IMG/VR virus record: IMGVR_UViG_3300029811_000150
Span: 1-47,028 of that record
Direction: 5' to 3' (one strand)
DNA from: a virus
DNA length: 47,028 bases
The stretch's first letter is position 1. Each line of letters begins with the position of its first letter. This document shows, piece by piece, positions 32,010 to 40,037 of this stretch. Under the pieces are notes generated by a model. That model ran no database searches. It was not told the origin of the DNA and saw only the letters and a list, made by a program, of their open reading frames with translations. The position numbers were made by a program, and so were the translations under genes.

Positions 32010-34315
32010 GAGATATCTTGCTCCTTCATTTCTCCCCAATTATCGCCAACACAGAAACTTACATCTATCTTCATAGTTTCCCTACCAACTGGAACTTCCT
32101 TAATCATTATCTTCCTTAGCTCCTTCATTATATCTATAGTCTCACTGTGATGAACAAGAGAATAGATTGCATCATGCAATTGAAGATATATTCTGATATC
32201 ATTTCCTAATTTATCATAAGTCTCTCTCAGAGATATATTTAAGAGTTCCCCAATAGAGGACTGTGGAATATAAGCATAAGCGCTCCTGAATAAAGAGTCT
32301 CCCCATCTATCTAGAAACTTATGTTTCCTTCCAAAGAGGTTAATCATAGTTCTATCTTGCCTAAGCTGCATCTGGATTCTCTTATGCCAGATAGGAAGGA
32401 GATGGTTCTTCTGGAAATATAATTTTAAGAGGGGTTTAGCTTGAGCCATAGAAATATCAAGTTTATTAGCAAGGACTCCAGGGCCGCTTGCATAATTGCT
32501 TGCATGGCGCATGGTTTTCCCTATTGTTCTTTGTTCCTTAGTTACTTCCTCCAAGGGAATATCATACATGAGAGCAGCAGTATATCTATGAACGTCGTAA
32601 CCTTTAGCCCGTTCAGAACCAGACATTCCAAAGGCATCCTTGAAAAGCTTCATCAAGACTGTATCTAAGCAGAGATAGGCTACTGCAACTGCCTCAGCCT
32701 GAATATAATCTGCCTCTAGTAGAACGTATCCCTTAGGAACAGTATAGAGAGTCCTAGCTTCCTTAGGAATATTCTGTAGATTGCCTGGACCATAGGAAAG
32801 TATAATTGATTTAGAGGAGGACCACCTTCCTCCAAAACCTGTTCCTGTTACATTATAAGAAGAATGAACTCTATTCTCAGGGGACACTGAAATATCAAGG
32901 AAGGTGGATATAAGTTTAGATGCTTTTCTTCTCTTTATGATAAAAGCTGGAACTTCATGCATCCTCGCTAACTTTTTAAGGGCATCCTCTCCTGTAGTAA
33001 GCTTCTGCTTCTCACGAATACTCTTTCTCCTTTTATATTGAGGAGGTAATTCAAGATCTATATAGAGGAGATTCTTAACTTGAGCAGGACTGTTATAGTT
33101 TACTTCTTTGCCCACCAACTTTAGGAGTTCTGCATCTACTTCTTTTAGATTCTTTTTTGCTTCTACAACTAACTCCTCTTTCTTCTTCATATCAACGAAG
33201 AGTCCTTGGAGTTGAAGCATAGAGGCTGGCTCAATCCAAGACATCTCCCTTTGAAAGGTCTCCCAGAGATCTCTCTTCTTCAGTAACTTCTCCATAATAG
33301 GAGCAATACACTTTGTGTTGAGAGCATCTAGAGCGTTATATTCTCCTGGAGCAGTCTCAGAAAGATGCTTCCATGCTGGTACATCGAGGAGAATACTTGT
33401 TACATACTCTAGACTCTTTGGAAGTTCTGGCCACAGATTATGAGCGGCCACTAAAGTATCCATATAGAGATTATAAGTGGGGATTCCGTTCCTTAGAAAG
33501 AGAACTGACAAATCATAAGTGGCATTGTGGTAGATAATTGGGAGTTCTGAAATAACTCTTCCTATCCACTCCCAGATTTCTAGCTCATCTCTTTCAGGAA
33601 ATAGAGGAACCTTTCCCTTTAAAGTGCCAAGGGTGAATGCCCAGACAGGAGAGTTAGAAAAACCTATTCTATTGATATGAGCCTGAACGGCTTCTATATC
33701 CACAGCGACAGGCTCCTTTTCATCCAGGAGACGCTGGCATAACTCTATGAAATTAGCTTTAGTTGGGTCAATTATAAGTTGGCGTCTATCTTCTGGAATG
33801 TCTGGAAAGCCAGAATGATATAGAGCCTTTTTCAGGTCCATCACTACTGTAGTAGCAAGACTCCAATCGTAGCCTACTGCTTGAGGATGATAACTGGGAA
33901 CCAGCTTTTGTCCTGGAACTAGAGTAGAGGTAGTGACTGATCCTCTAGCATGCTTTATTCCTTTCCTTCCAGTCAATGCCCAAAGAGCAGTATTGCCCAT
34001 TGCTACAACAACATTAGGCCTGTATGTTTCTATCTCTTTCTTTAAAGTAGCTATATATTCGAGCATCCTGGGAGTTGGTATCTTGCAGCCTTTATCTACA
34101 AAATAATGCTTCATGTCGTTTCCAGGTGCTTTTTCACGAGCAACATTGGCTATTAAACATTGTGACCTTATAATACCTGCTTGAGAAAGAAGAGTATTTA
34201 AGGTATTCCCAGCTTTTCCGACGAAAGGCTTACCTGTTCTATCCTCTTCAATCCCTGGAGCTTCTCCAAGTAGCATGATATCAGCGGTAACTGGTCCGGA
34301 GGTTTTCACATGCAT
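32000..34315 (-). CDS. Family A DNA polymerase fused to an N-terminal uracil-DNA glycosylase-like domain
   Basis: The 771-residue replicative polymerase has three parts. Residues 1-170 are UDG-superfamily: GEAPGIEEDRTGKPFVGKAG (17-36) and SYHPQAV (141-147). The N-terminal Cys pair and CRP-type Cys of iron-sulfur UDGs are absent. About 200-340 is a 3'-5' exonuclease with D206/E208, N264/D268 and Y326/D330. The polymerase follows, with motif A LEADYIQAEAV (D536), O-helix RTIGKTMRHASNY (R596, K600, His604, Y608) and motif C QLHDAIYSL (HDA, not HDE). The UDG-PolA fusion resembles SPO1-type polymerases. His occupies the site equivalent to E. coli Pol I Phe762. Endonuclease genes overlap both ends. 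Confidence 0.92.
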   Translation of the reverse strand: MHVKTSGPVTADIMLLGEAPGIEEDRTGKPFVGKAGNTLNTLLSQAGIIRSQCLIANVAREKAPGNDMKHYFVDKGCKIPTPRMLEYIATLKKEIETYRPNVVVAMGNTALWALTGRKGIKHARGSVTTSTLVPGQKLVPSYHPQAVGYDWSLATTVVMDLKKALYHSGFPDIPEDRRQLIIDPTKANFIELCQRLLDEKEPVAVDIEAVQAHINRIGFSNSPVWAFTLGTLKGKVPLFPERDELEIWEWIGRVISELPIIYHNATYDLSVLFLRNGIPTYNLYMDTLVAAHNLWPELPKSLEYVTSILLDVPAWKHLSETAPGEYNALDALNTKCIAPIMEKLLKKRDLWETFQREMSWIEPASMLQLQGLFVDMKKKEELVVEAKKNLKEVDAELLKLVGKEVNYNSPAQVKNLLYIDLELPPQYKRRKSIREKQKLTTGEDALKKLARMHEVPAFIIKRRKASKLISTFLDISVSPENRVHSSYNVTGTGFGGRWSSSKSIILSYGPGNLQNIPKEARTLYTVPKGYVLLEADYIQAEAVAVAYLCLDTVLMKLFKDAFGMSGSERAKGYDVHRYTAALMYDIPLEEVTKEQRTIGKTMRHASNYASGPGVLANKLDISMAQAKPLLKLYFQKNHLLPIWHKRIQMQLRQDRTMINLFGRKHKFLDRWGDSLFRSAYAYIPQSSIGELLNISLRETYDKLGNDIRIYLQLHDAIYSLVHHSETIDIMKELRKIMIKEVPVGRETMKIDVSFCVGDNWGEMKEQDISWL

Positions 34316-34761
34316 GCTGTTTCCCCTTCCCCAGGAAAATTCAGAGCAGCAAATTCACCATAACTTATTCTGGAGACTTGCCCAAAAATATCTTCCACTC
34401 TTATTCTTGCTTGCCATTTTTTTGAGTTTTTATGCCATGTTATTCCTTTATATTTTGATTTTCCTTTTCTACTTTTACTGTTAGCACTGTTTTCTCTGTC
34501 AGAGCATACTCGTAAATTATATTTTTGATTATCAAGTGTGTCTTTATTTTTATGATCTACAATTTTACCTTTAGGAAAGTTCATTATAAAACGAGCTAAA
34601 TAAATCACTGCCTTATTATTAGAATAATCTATTCTTCTAGCGTAAAAACTTTTTGTAACTGAACTCCATTGAGCATGCCAGTTATATTGATTTACTCTCT
34701 CAAAATCTTCATCATCTACTAAAGCGAACTTTTTTTGTGTGAGGGAAATTCTTTTCATCAT
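34306..34761 (-). CDS. HNH endonuclease with shortened AP2 domain
   Basis: This 151-residue relative of 28656-29147 shares LTQKKFALVDDEDFE, the LARFIMNFPKGKIVDHKN HNH core and KYKGITWHKNSKKWQARIR. Compared with its relative it lacks about 20 residues of the AP2 domain between VSRIS and YGEFAALNFP. DNA binding may therefore be impaired, as in a decaying homing gene. The ATG overlaps the methyltransferase stop and its end overlaps the polymerase start by 10 nt. Its 3' end supplies the GGGGAAGGGG ribosome binding site of the polymerase. Confidence 0.85.
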   Translation of the reverse strand: MMKRISLTQKKFALVDDEDFERVNQYNWHAQWSSVTKSFYARRIDYSNNKAVIYLARFIMNFPKGKIVDHKNKDTLDNQKYNLRVCSDRENSANSKSRKGKSKYKGITWHKNSKKWQARIRVEDIFGQVSRISYGEFAALNFPGEGETACM

Positions 34762-36062
34762 TCTCCCTTCAAATATTCAGCAATTCTTTTATTAGCTGTA
34801 TTATAAGCCTCTACCTTTTCGTCACATCCTCTAACAATTAGCTTTTGGCTTAACCCAGCCTCTAAAGCAGCGCCACTACCAGTAAATGGATCATAGAGTT
34901 TCTGGCCTGGAAGAGAAACTCTTCTAAGAAGTTTTTTCAAAAGAGAAACTGGCTTTTCAGTAGGATGAATCCTTTTACTCTCTAGAACAGGATCCTCTTG
35001 AATCCAGTCAGGCATCCCTTGTACCACCAACTTTGAAGTAGCCTTTCTACAATAAAGGATCATTTCATAGCAAGAGGAAGGCCATCTTTCTGGCATATTA
35101 CATTGACCAGATTCTCGTTTAATCCAAATCATAGGCTTGATATATGCATCCCAACCAGCCTCAATCATCATTCCCCTTATAAGAGAAAAGAATTCTGGTG
35201 CAACGAATATATAAGCATGAGCACTTTCAGTAGTAAAGCGATAGGACTCCCCTGCAAGAGTTTTATAAAGAGCTAGAGCTTTCTCTGTAGAGTCATCAAA
35301 TTTATATCCACTCGTAGAGAAACCTCCAGTTGAATTGCCAATAGAAGTAGCTATCTTATCTATCTCTATTCCGTATGGAGGATCTGTTAGGAGAATATCT
35401 ATAGATTTATCTTCTTGCTCCTTCATATCAATGGAAGCTTCCTTGAGCAGGAGCTCAACTTTACTTTCCTTTTCAAGAAGAACTTCCCATTCCTGAACTG
35501 CCAAGGCATGATCGACAACTTGTTGGCAACCCTTTACTGCTTTCTTTATAGCTTTTTGTGTCTTGAGCGAGCGAAGCTCAGGGAAGTCCTTTAGTGCAGC
35601 AGAGATAGCAATATTATCTATGACAGTTCCCTTTGACTTTCCTATTGCCTCGGCTGTATCACTTAGCTTCCAGCCTCCCTCCCTTCCACTTGAAGTTTCT
35701 CCATAGAGTTTTTGCTTCAACTCATGAAGATCTGCAATAGCATCTGCTTCGTCGGCAGGAGAGAGGTCCTCCCTTTGAAGATTTTCCTCTAGCTCAATCT
35801 CTCTCATCTGGATTGGAGTTAGATTTCCCTTATACATACATCTTACATTGATGCCACCAAGTAGGCAAGCTGCTAACCTTCTCCCACCAGCAACGAGTTC
35901 TAACTTTTCCGTCACTATAATGGGGTGGAGTTGCTTCTTCTCAAGGATAGATGCAAGTAACTCCTTTACTTTTTTGGAGTCCCTTCTATAACGAGGGAGG
36001 TCTTCGTGGACTACTATATTTTGAGGAGGAGAATAAAAGATTTTATCTTCGTCTATAATCAT
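34758..36062 (-). CDS. ParB-domain / DNA methyltransferase fusion
   Basis: The 434-residue product has an N-terminal ParB/Srx-like nuclease-type domain (residues 1-115, with LVAGGRRLAAC and ELEENLQREDL) and a KorB/ParB-type HTH (WKLSDTAEAIGKSKGTVIDNI). A C-terminal N6-adenine/N4-cytosine methyltransferase domain follows, with DPPYG (227-231) before HPTEKP (366-371) and DPFTGSG (391-397), the order of the beta class. Such fusions are frequent in phages and probably target methylation that protects phage DNA. Upstream lies a structured gap flanked by dispersed palindromes. Confidence 0.9.
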   Translation of the reverse strand: MIIDEDKIFYSPPQNIVVHEDLPRYRRDSKKVKELLASILEKKQLHPIIVTEKLELVAGGRRLAACLLGGINVRCMYKGNLTPIQMREIELEENLQREDLSPADEADAIADLHELKQKLYGETSSGREGGWKLSDTAEAIGKSKGTVIDNIAISAALKDFPELRSLKTQKAIKKAVKGCQQVVDHALAVQEWEVLLEKESKVELLLKEASIDMKEQEDKSIDILLTDPPYGIEIDKIATSIGNSTGGFSTSGYKFDDSTEKALALYKTLAGESYRFTTESAHAYIFVAPEFFSLIRGMMIEAGWDAYIKPMIWIKRESGQCNMPERWPSSCYEMILYCRKATSKLVVQGMPDWIQEDPVLESKRIHPTEKPVSLLKKLLRRVSLPGQKLYDPFTGSGAALEAGLSQKLIVRGCDEKVEAYNTANKRIAEYLKGE

Positions 36063-36077
36063 ATTGTTATCCAGTGG

Positions 36078-36102
36078 AAAGAGTCAATTATTGACCTTTC
36101 TG
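36078..36102 (+). repeat. Dispersed palindrome copy 11
   Basis: AAAGAGTCAAttaTTGACCTTTCTG, 16 bp upstream of the ParB-methyltransferase start, oriented against the direction of transcription. A right-arm-only half-site TTGAACTTTCTGG follows at about 36110-36122. Confidence 0.88.
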
Positions 36103-36265
36103 TAAAATGTTGAACTTTCTGGTTTGATACCCAGATTTGTCCTCTACGGGCCGTAAATTTTATGGGTAGGTGGACCCACATAAAATTTTTAAACGCCGTA
36201 GCGACGATGTGTGGCCCGACACGGGCGAATTAAATATCATCATTACCGTCAATATTGCTCAGTCT

Positions 36266-36291
36266 AAAGAGTCAAATGTTGACCTTTCTGG
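36266..36291 (+). repeat. Dispersed palindrome copy 12
   Basis: AAAGAGTCAAatgTTGACCTTTCTGG, ending 2 bp before the stop of the leftward gene 36293-36532. Together with copy 11 it brackets the structured element. Confidence 0.88.
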
Positions 36292-36292
36292 T

Positions 36293-36532
36293 TCATTTAC
36301 TATGAATTATCTTGGTTACTTTTCCGCACTCTACACACCTGAAAAAAGCAATAGGAAACAGAGAAACCTTCCCCGTTTGACTTAACATAGCAGGTACTTT
36401 ATGAATGGCCCAGACGAGATCAAAGTGTTCTCCTTCGCAAAATTCACACTTGATACGTTCCAGTTCCTCTAGATTAACCTTTATCTGTTGTTGTGGTTGT
36501 TGTTTCTGAAGTATTGCTTGATTACTGTTCAT
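36293..36532 (-). CDS. Zinc-ribbon hypothetical protein
   Basis: The 79-residue product has two CxxC knuckles (IKCEFCEGEHF and FFRCVECGKVT), about 30 residues apart, giving a zinc-ribbon-like fold. A Gln-rich N-terminus (LQKQQPQQQIK) precedes them. Such small zinc proteins are common in phage early regions and often contact DNA or host enzymes. It overlaps 36522-36755 by 11 nt. The stop abuts palindrome copy 12. Confidence 0.65.
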   Translation of the reverse strand: MNSNQAILQKQQPQQQIKVNLEELERIKCEFCEGEHFDLVWAIHKVPAMLSQTGKVSLFPIAFFRCVECGKVTKIIHSK

Positions 36533-36755
36533 TTTCTATACTTCCTTTTAGGGCTTTTAAGTCTTTTTGTGTAATCCCTAGAGCTTTGATTAAAGCTTTC
36601 TCTTCATCCGAAAGAGCTATTCTGCTACTTCCTTTTTTATTCTTTATATTTTCCTCTAACTCCCTAGCTCTCTTAGTCCTATAGGAGCGAAGGAATTCCA
36701 CTCTTTCAAGATAAGAGAGCTTAGTGAAGTTAGGGAAAAGGTTATAGAGCTTCAT
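36522..36755 (-). CDS. Hypothetical 77-residue charged protein
   Basis: The product is helical and charged (TKLSYLERVEFLRSYRTKRA, EENIKNKKGSSR, ALGITQKDLKALKGS). Its ATG is 2 nt from the stop of the upstream small gene, which implies coupling. The overlap with the zinc-ribbon gene supports a compact leftward operon. Family unknown. Confidence 0.6.
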   Translation of the reverse strand: MKLYNLFPNFTKLSYLERVEFLRSYRTKRARELEENIKNKKGSSRIALSDEEKALIKALGITQKDLKALKGSIENEQ

Positions 36756-36757
36756 TG

Positions 36758-36904
36758 CTAGACTGCAGCTACTCTATCAACATTGTTGAAGGTGCGACCT
36801 TTCCAGGTACAAATTTCCATCTTAGCCTGAGTTTCAATTCCAATCCAGTCAGAGTTAGCAATCGCTTCGAGGATTTGCTTTGGAGTGGTCATAGTAATTT
36901 TCAT
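36758..36904 (-). CDS. Hypothetical 48-residue protein
   Basis: ATG at 36904 lies 3 nt past the stop of the SSB-like gene. The product begins MKITMTTPKQILEAIANSDW and ends EICTWKGRTFNNVDRVAAV. It is compact with a plausible strand pattern and no known family. It has the same strand and tight spacing as its neighbours, which supports translation despite the short length. Confidence 0.55.
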   Translation of the reverse strand: MKITMTTPKQILEAIANSDWIGIETQAKMEICTWKGRTFNNVDRVAAV

Positions 36905-36907
36905 GAC

Positions 36908-37273
36908 TTAAGCAAAGTCATGCATCATGTTGATTTTGGCTTGCCTCTTCGTTTGAGTACCCTTTTTGGTCATTTCAACTTCATCGCCAGGCTTAGGTAG
37001 CCAGTTGCGATAGGTGTGAACTGAACCATCAATAGGAGTCTCTCCATCACTCATTACTCCTCCATTATTATTGAGCGTGAATGACCAATCGATTGTCTTG
37101 TCTTCACTATTAAACTTAACATCAGTTACAGCAGCGTTGTAGTAACCCTCTGCGATTAGAGGAATAGGCTGGAAATCTTCTTCAATATTGAAATCGTCTA
37201 CTCCTTGATATCCTTGTTCTGTCTCGTTTTCGTAGCTGTCCTCAGGATTTTCATCTTTCTTAGTCCTAGTCAT
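36908..37273 (-). CDS. Probable single-strand DNA-binding protein (DUF669-like)
   Basis: The 121-residue product has an acidic N-terminus (KKDENPEDSYENETEQGYQ) and an OB-fold-like middle (PLIAEGYYNAAVTDVKFNSEDKT, IDWSFTLNN, SVHTYRNWLPKPGDEVEM). This resembles DUF669-type phage proteins that accompany Sak4 recombinases as SSBs. It is the next gene after the Sak4-type ATPase in the same operon. The family call rests on context and strand pattern. Confidence 0.5.
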   Translation of the reverse strand: MTRTKKDENPEDSYENETEQGYQGVDDFNIEEDFQPIPLIAEGYYNAAVTDVKFNSEDKTIDWSFTLNNNGGVMSDGETPIDGSVHTYRNWLPKPGDEVEMTKKGTQTKRQAKINMMHDFA

Positions 37274-37307
37274 CTGTTTCTTTCCTTTTCTTAAGTTAAG
37301 GTTAATA

Positions 37308-38048
37308 TTATTTTTTCTTCCCTTTCAAAGCTTTCTCTCTCTTCAATGCTTTCATTACAGCATCATAACTATTCGGCAGAAAGTCAGGGAGAAGATGAGT
37401 CTTTCCACTCAATCTACTCCTTGCCTTAGTGTAGCCAATGGGAACAGTTTGAATCATCCATTCTGTATTTTGACCAACTCTTTTAGTAGTACAATAGTAG
37501 ACTTCTTGGAAGGCACCAGGAATCTTCTCCCTAAGCTGACCAGTTAAGAGAGGAGATATATCTATAATATTTCCAGTCTTTTCATCCTTCACAATATCAA
37601 TGTGACTGATTATAATCACGTTACACTGAAGGTTGACTATCTGCCTGAGCTTGCCTTCCATAAGGTTACGAACCATCATGAAGTGAACGTTCCAGATAGG
37701 CCCTCCCGTTGGACTTCTCTTAGGATCGAGTTGCATAGCTCGAGCCATAGCAAGGTCAGTCATCCTGGAGGTAGAATCCACCACTACAGTAATATATTCA
37801 CCTTCATCTATAGCTTTCTTAACTCGAATTAAATCTTTCTCAAACTTAATCCAGCCTTGCCAGTCATCGCTATACTGTTCATAGTCAAAGTTCAGTCCTT
37901 TATAAGTAATTATCCCTTCATCAAAGTCGAAGATGAAGCCTGGAGTAGGACAGGAACTAGCGAAGACGGACTTGCCTGTGCCATAGGTTCCAATTAACAT
38001 GGCCTTGAAGAATTCAGTATCTATAGTTACATTTTTAGCATTAGCCAT
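37308..38048 (-). CDS. Sak4-like RecA-fold ATPase
   Basis: The 246 residues have Walker A IGTYGTGKS (19-27), a Walker B-type strand EYITVVVDSTSRM, and CNVIIISHIDIVKDEKTGN. This is the AAA_24/Sak4 family, single-strand annealing or RecA-like recombinases of phages. It would promote strand annealing or exchange with the adjacent SSB-like protein and the Cas4/AddB-like nuclease upstream. It starts 2 nt past the stop of the small membrane gene and ends with a Lys-rich tail. Confidence 0.85.
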   Translation of the reverse strand: MANAKNVTIDTEFFKAMLIGTYGTGKSVFASSCPTPGFIFDFDEGIITYKGLNFDYEQYSDDWQGWIKFEKDLIRVKKAIDEGEYITVVVDSTSRMTDLAMARAMQLDPKRSPTGGPIWNVHFMMVRNLMEGKLRQIVNLQCNVIIISHIDIVKDEKTGNIIDISPLLTGQLREKIPGAFQEVYYCTTKRVGQNTEWMIQTVPIGYTKARSRLSGKTHLLPDFLPNSYDAVMKALKREKALKGKKK

Positions 38049-38049
38049 A

Positions 38050-38271
38050 CTACTTCTCCTTGTTAGCTATATACAGCAATCTTTCATCACATCCATCATC
38101 TGAGAAAGCAAATCTGGCTAAAATAGGATCGTTTCCTTGTTCAATAGCCTTTGCTATTCTATAGTCAGTATGCATACCACAACTACCAATTGTAAGAATT
38201 AATGTTGTAACTACTAAAGCTATTGCTGTAGTTATAAACTTCTCCATTGACCATGGATCTTTATCTTTCAT
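38050..38271 (-). CDS. Small membrane protein
   Basis: The 73-residue product has one hydrophobic helix (FITTAIALVVTTLILTIGSCG). The C-terminal part (YRIAKAIEQGNDPILARFAFSDDGC) resembles small membrane proteins found in many phages. IGSC could be a weak lipobox. It is embedded between recombination genes. Confidence 0.6.
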   Translation of the reverse strand: MKDKDPWSMEKFITTAIALVVTTLILTIGSCGMHTDYRIAKAIEQGNDPILARFAFSDDGCDERLLYIANKEK

Positions 38272-38289
38272 GTTTGTTCTCCTATTTAT

Positions 38290-39342
38290 TTAAGCAGAAG
38301 AGTCAAAGGTTGACCTTTCTGGTTGCTTCTCAGCTCGATTAGCATTTTCCACTTTTAACTTTTCTATGAACCTTTTTGTTGAGAGGTCAAGGAAGTTTTT
38401 CTTGTTTATAAGAAATCCTTCTGGGATATAACCTTCCTCTATATCATCTCTTACTCTTTCTAAAGGCTCATTCCTTTCACAAATATTACAGAATTGACAC
38501 CTTCCGAATTGGTAACAGCTGTCAAACTGCATAGGCCAAAGATCCTTCTTTTGATATTCTACTAACTCAGAACAAGTAGCAAGGAAGCTCATTCGCCAGG
38601 CTTCTAAGTCTCCCTCTGTAAAGATATGAGGGAATCTTTGAAACTTTTTTGTCATCTTTCCCCACTCCCCATCTTGTTTCCTTTTTGAGGAAAGCTGATG
38701 AATGTCAACCATGCAGCCTTCAGTAGGAAAGTCTAGGGCATGATGCCCAGCATAGGAATAGCCAACAATTTGAGGGCTCCTATGGAGTCTGCCTCCCTGG
38801 GTACTGATAGCTTGACCAGTCGACTTAGCTTCGAGTATCCAGGGCATACCTGATAATTCAATCTGAACATCAAGACGACCATTGAAGTGGATTTCGAGAG
38901 AAGCCAAATTAGGAAAATATTTCTTCTCGCTCTTAGTCAATTCCATGGAGCAGTCAAACATCTGCTCTGTTTCTATAACTTTGAGCATGTTATAGTCATG
39001 TTGAAATTCTGTGCAATATTCTAGGAAAGCAATTGTGGCATTCTTTAGAGTTCTATAATCAGTCTCATCAAAAGTCTGACCATAGGCTTCAGTTTCATGC
39101 TGCCAAACGGCTGCGCCATATTCAGCTGCCTGTTGTATAGCCTTTCCATCACGAGACCAGCCATTTTCTTTAATATGGCTATAGTAACCCTCTATAAAGC
39201 CGTGCCAAGTTGAGCCATATCTTAAGGCAACTGATCCCCTTGTAGGAATGAGGCCTAGTTCTTTAGTGAGAAAGTATTTTCGCTTGCAGAGGTGAAAGTT
39301 AGACCTATAAGTATTATCTAGTTCTAGAATTTGCTTAGTCAT
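38290..39342 (-). CDS. PD-(D/E)XK nuclease, Cas4/AddB-like with Fe-S cysteines
   Basis: ATG at 39342 follows GGAGG. The product of about 350 residues has an N-terminal C19 (HLCKRKYF), the nuclease core GRLDVQIELSG..ILEAKS (D158, E171, K173), and a C-terminal cysteine set CYQFGRCQFCNIC. One N-terminal plus several C-terminal cysteines is the iron-sulfur arrangement of AddB/Cas4 exonucleases. It probably makes single-strand tails for the Sak4-type annealase. The C-terminal PERSTFDSSA is encoded by palindrome copy 13. Confidence 0.82.
   Translation of the reverse strand: MTKQILELDNTYRSNFHLCKRKYFLTKELGLIPTRGSVALRYGSTWHGFIEGYYSHIKENGWSRDGKAIQQAAEYGAAVWQHETEAYGQTFDETDYRTLKNATIAFLEYCTEFQHDYNMLKVIETEQMFDCSMELTKSEKKYFPNLASLEIHFNGRLDVQIELSGMPWILEAKSTGQAISTQGGRLHRSPQIVGYSYAGHHALDFPTEGCMVDIHQLSSKRKQDGEWGKMTKKFQRFPHIFTEGDLEAWRMSFLATCSELVEYQKKDLWPMQFDSCYQFGRCQFCNICERNEPLERVRDDIEEGYIPEGFLINKKNFLDLSTKRFIEKLKVENANRAEKQPERSTFDSSA
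38297..38322 (+). repeat. Dispersed palindrome copy 13, at a gene 3' end
   Basis: AGAAGAGTCAAaggTTGACCTTTCTGG. Read on the reverse strand it encodes the C-terminal PERSTFDSS of the nuclease gene, so the repeat has extended a protein. Confidence 0.88.
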
Positions 39343-39571
39343 TGCTCCTCCATACACGAGTTTCGTAAGACGAGTTAAATCTTTCTACTCGTGAAATCAT
39401 TCTTTGGATTATATTTTCTGCTTGATGTGCAAGTTCACAAAGCTGCGCATCGAGCAAGCTACTAGGAGGATTCAATGAACCTCTGGCACCTTTAAGTTTA
39501 AATAAGTAAAAGTTTCGTCTTTGTGCCCATCTTTGAGCTGGTGTGGGGAGTTTAAAAGTTTGAGTTGGCAT
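39335..39571 (-). CDS. Hypothetical 78-residue helical protein
   Basis: The product starts MPTQTFKLPTPAQRWAQRRN, has a basic aromatic region (FYLFKLKGARGSLNPPSS) and a C-terminal amphipathic helix (LCELAHQAENIIQRMISRVE). GGAGAAAG lies upstream of the ATG. Its last 8 nt overlap the nuclease start (ATGACTAA). It is the first gene below the 0.45-kb gene-free tract. Family unknown. Confidence 0.55.
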   Translation of the reverse strand: MPTQTFKLPTPAQRWAQRRNFYLFKLKGARGSLNPPSSLLDAQLCELAHQAENIIQRMISRVERFNSSYETRVWRSND

Positions 39572-40037
39572 TTATCTTTCTCCTTTTATATAAGATAAAT
39601 AGTTAAAGGCAGGGCTTTCCACCCCGCTTGCTGGTTTGTCGGCGACTGGTGGGACCGATCACTAGGATGACATTACTGTCAGACTTGAGTATCAATGCTA
39701 TCCTATTCGCTCACTCAAGACTTTATTTTGTCCACAGACTATTGAGCAGTAGGCTTCAAGGGGCACTTCGCCCACCACAAAGGGAATCATAGCCTCGCTC
39801 TCAATAAATGAACTATTGCTTGACAAGTTACGAGGCTCCCTATTGCCTTCAACTTGCCATAATAGTTCAAGGGAATTAAACAGTAACATCTCATTTACCG
39901 TGCTTTCTTCGCAGCCCTCGCAACTGTGTGCGCACTTACTTGCCACATTCCTTCTCACGCAGCCTCTAGAGTTAAGCTTCGCTGAGGTAGCACTCGGATG
40001 GCAACTCCTTTCAATGAGATATTACAAACTTGAAATG
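39572..40037 (-). ncRNA. Candidate large structured non-coding RNA
   Basis: This 466-base tract between two leftward genes has no convincing gene. Its paired segments, on the + strand, are: CTTGAGT (39684-39690) with ACTCAAG (39713-39719); GGGC/GCCC (39761-39773); AGCCTCG (39791-39797) with CGAGGCT (39831-39837), flanked by GGG/CCC; TGAACTATT (39809-39817) with AATAGTTCA (39861-39869); CAAGTT (39824-39829) with AACTTG (39851-39856); and TTGCCA (39940-39945) with TGGCAA (39999-40004). Helices 39791:39837 and 39809:39869 interlock as a pseudoknot. It probably spans most of 39590-40030, read leftward. Its class is unknown. Confidence 0.5.

Larger units (their letters stand above)
36063..36292. 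other. Structured intergenic element between two palindromes
   Basis: This holds palindromes at 36078-36102 and 36266-36291 and a half-site at 36109-36122. Between them is a nested hairpin: TACGG (36145-36149) with CCGTA (36196-36200), enclosing AAATTTTATGGGT (36155-36167) with ACCCACATAAAATTT (36174-36188). A GCCCG-ACA-CGGGC hairpin follows (36214-36226). It lies directly upstream of the ParB-methyltransferase start. Candidate roles are replication origin, partition-like binding site, or leader RNA. Confidence 0.55.

Noticed and set aside
36078-36291. CRISPR-like repeats formed by the dispersed palindromes
   Set aside because: Spacing is irregular across 47 kb, with no spacer units and no cas genes.
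39698-39958. An 86-codon leftward frame within the gene-free tract
   Set aside because: The start context is weak, the composition is unlike the neighbours, and the same bases form complementary helices.
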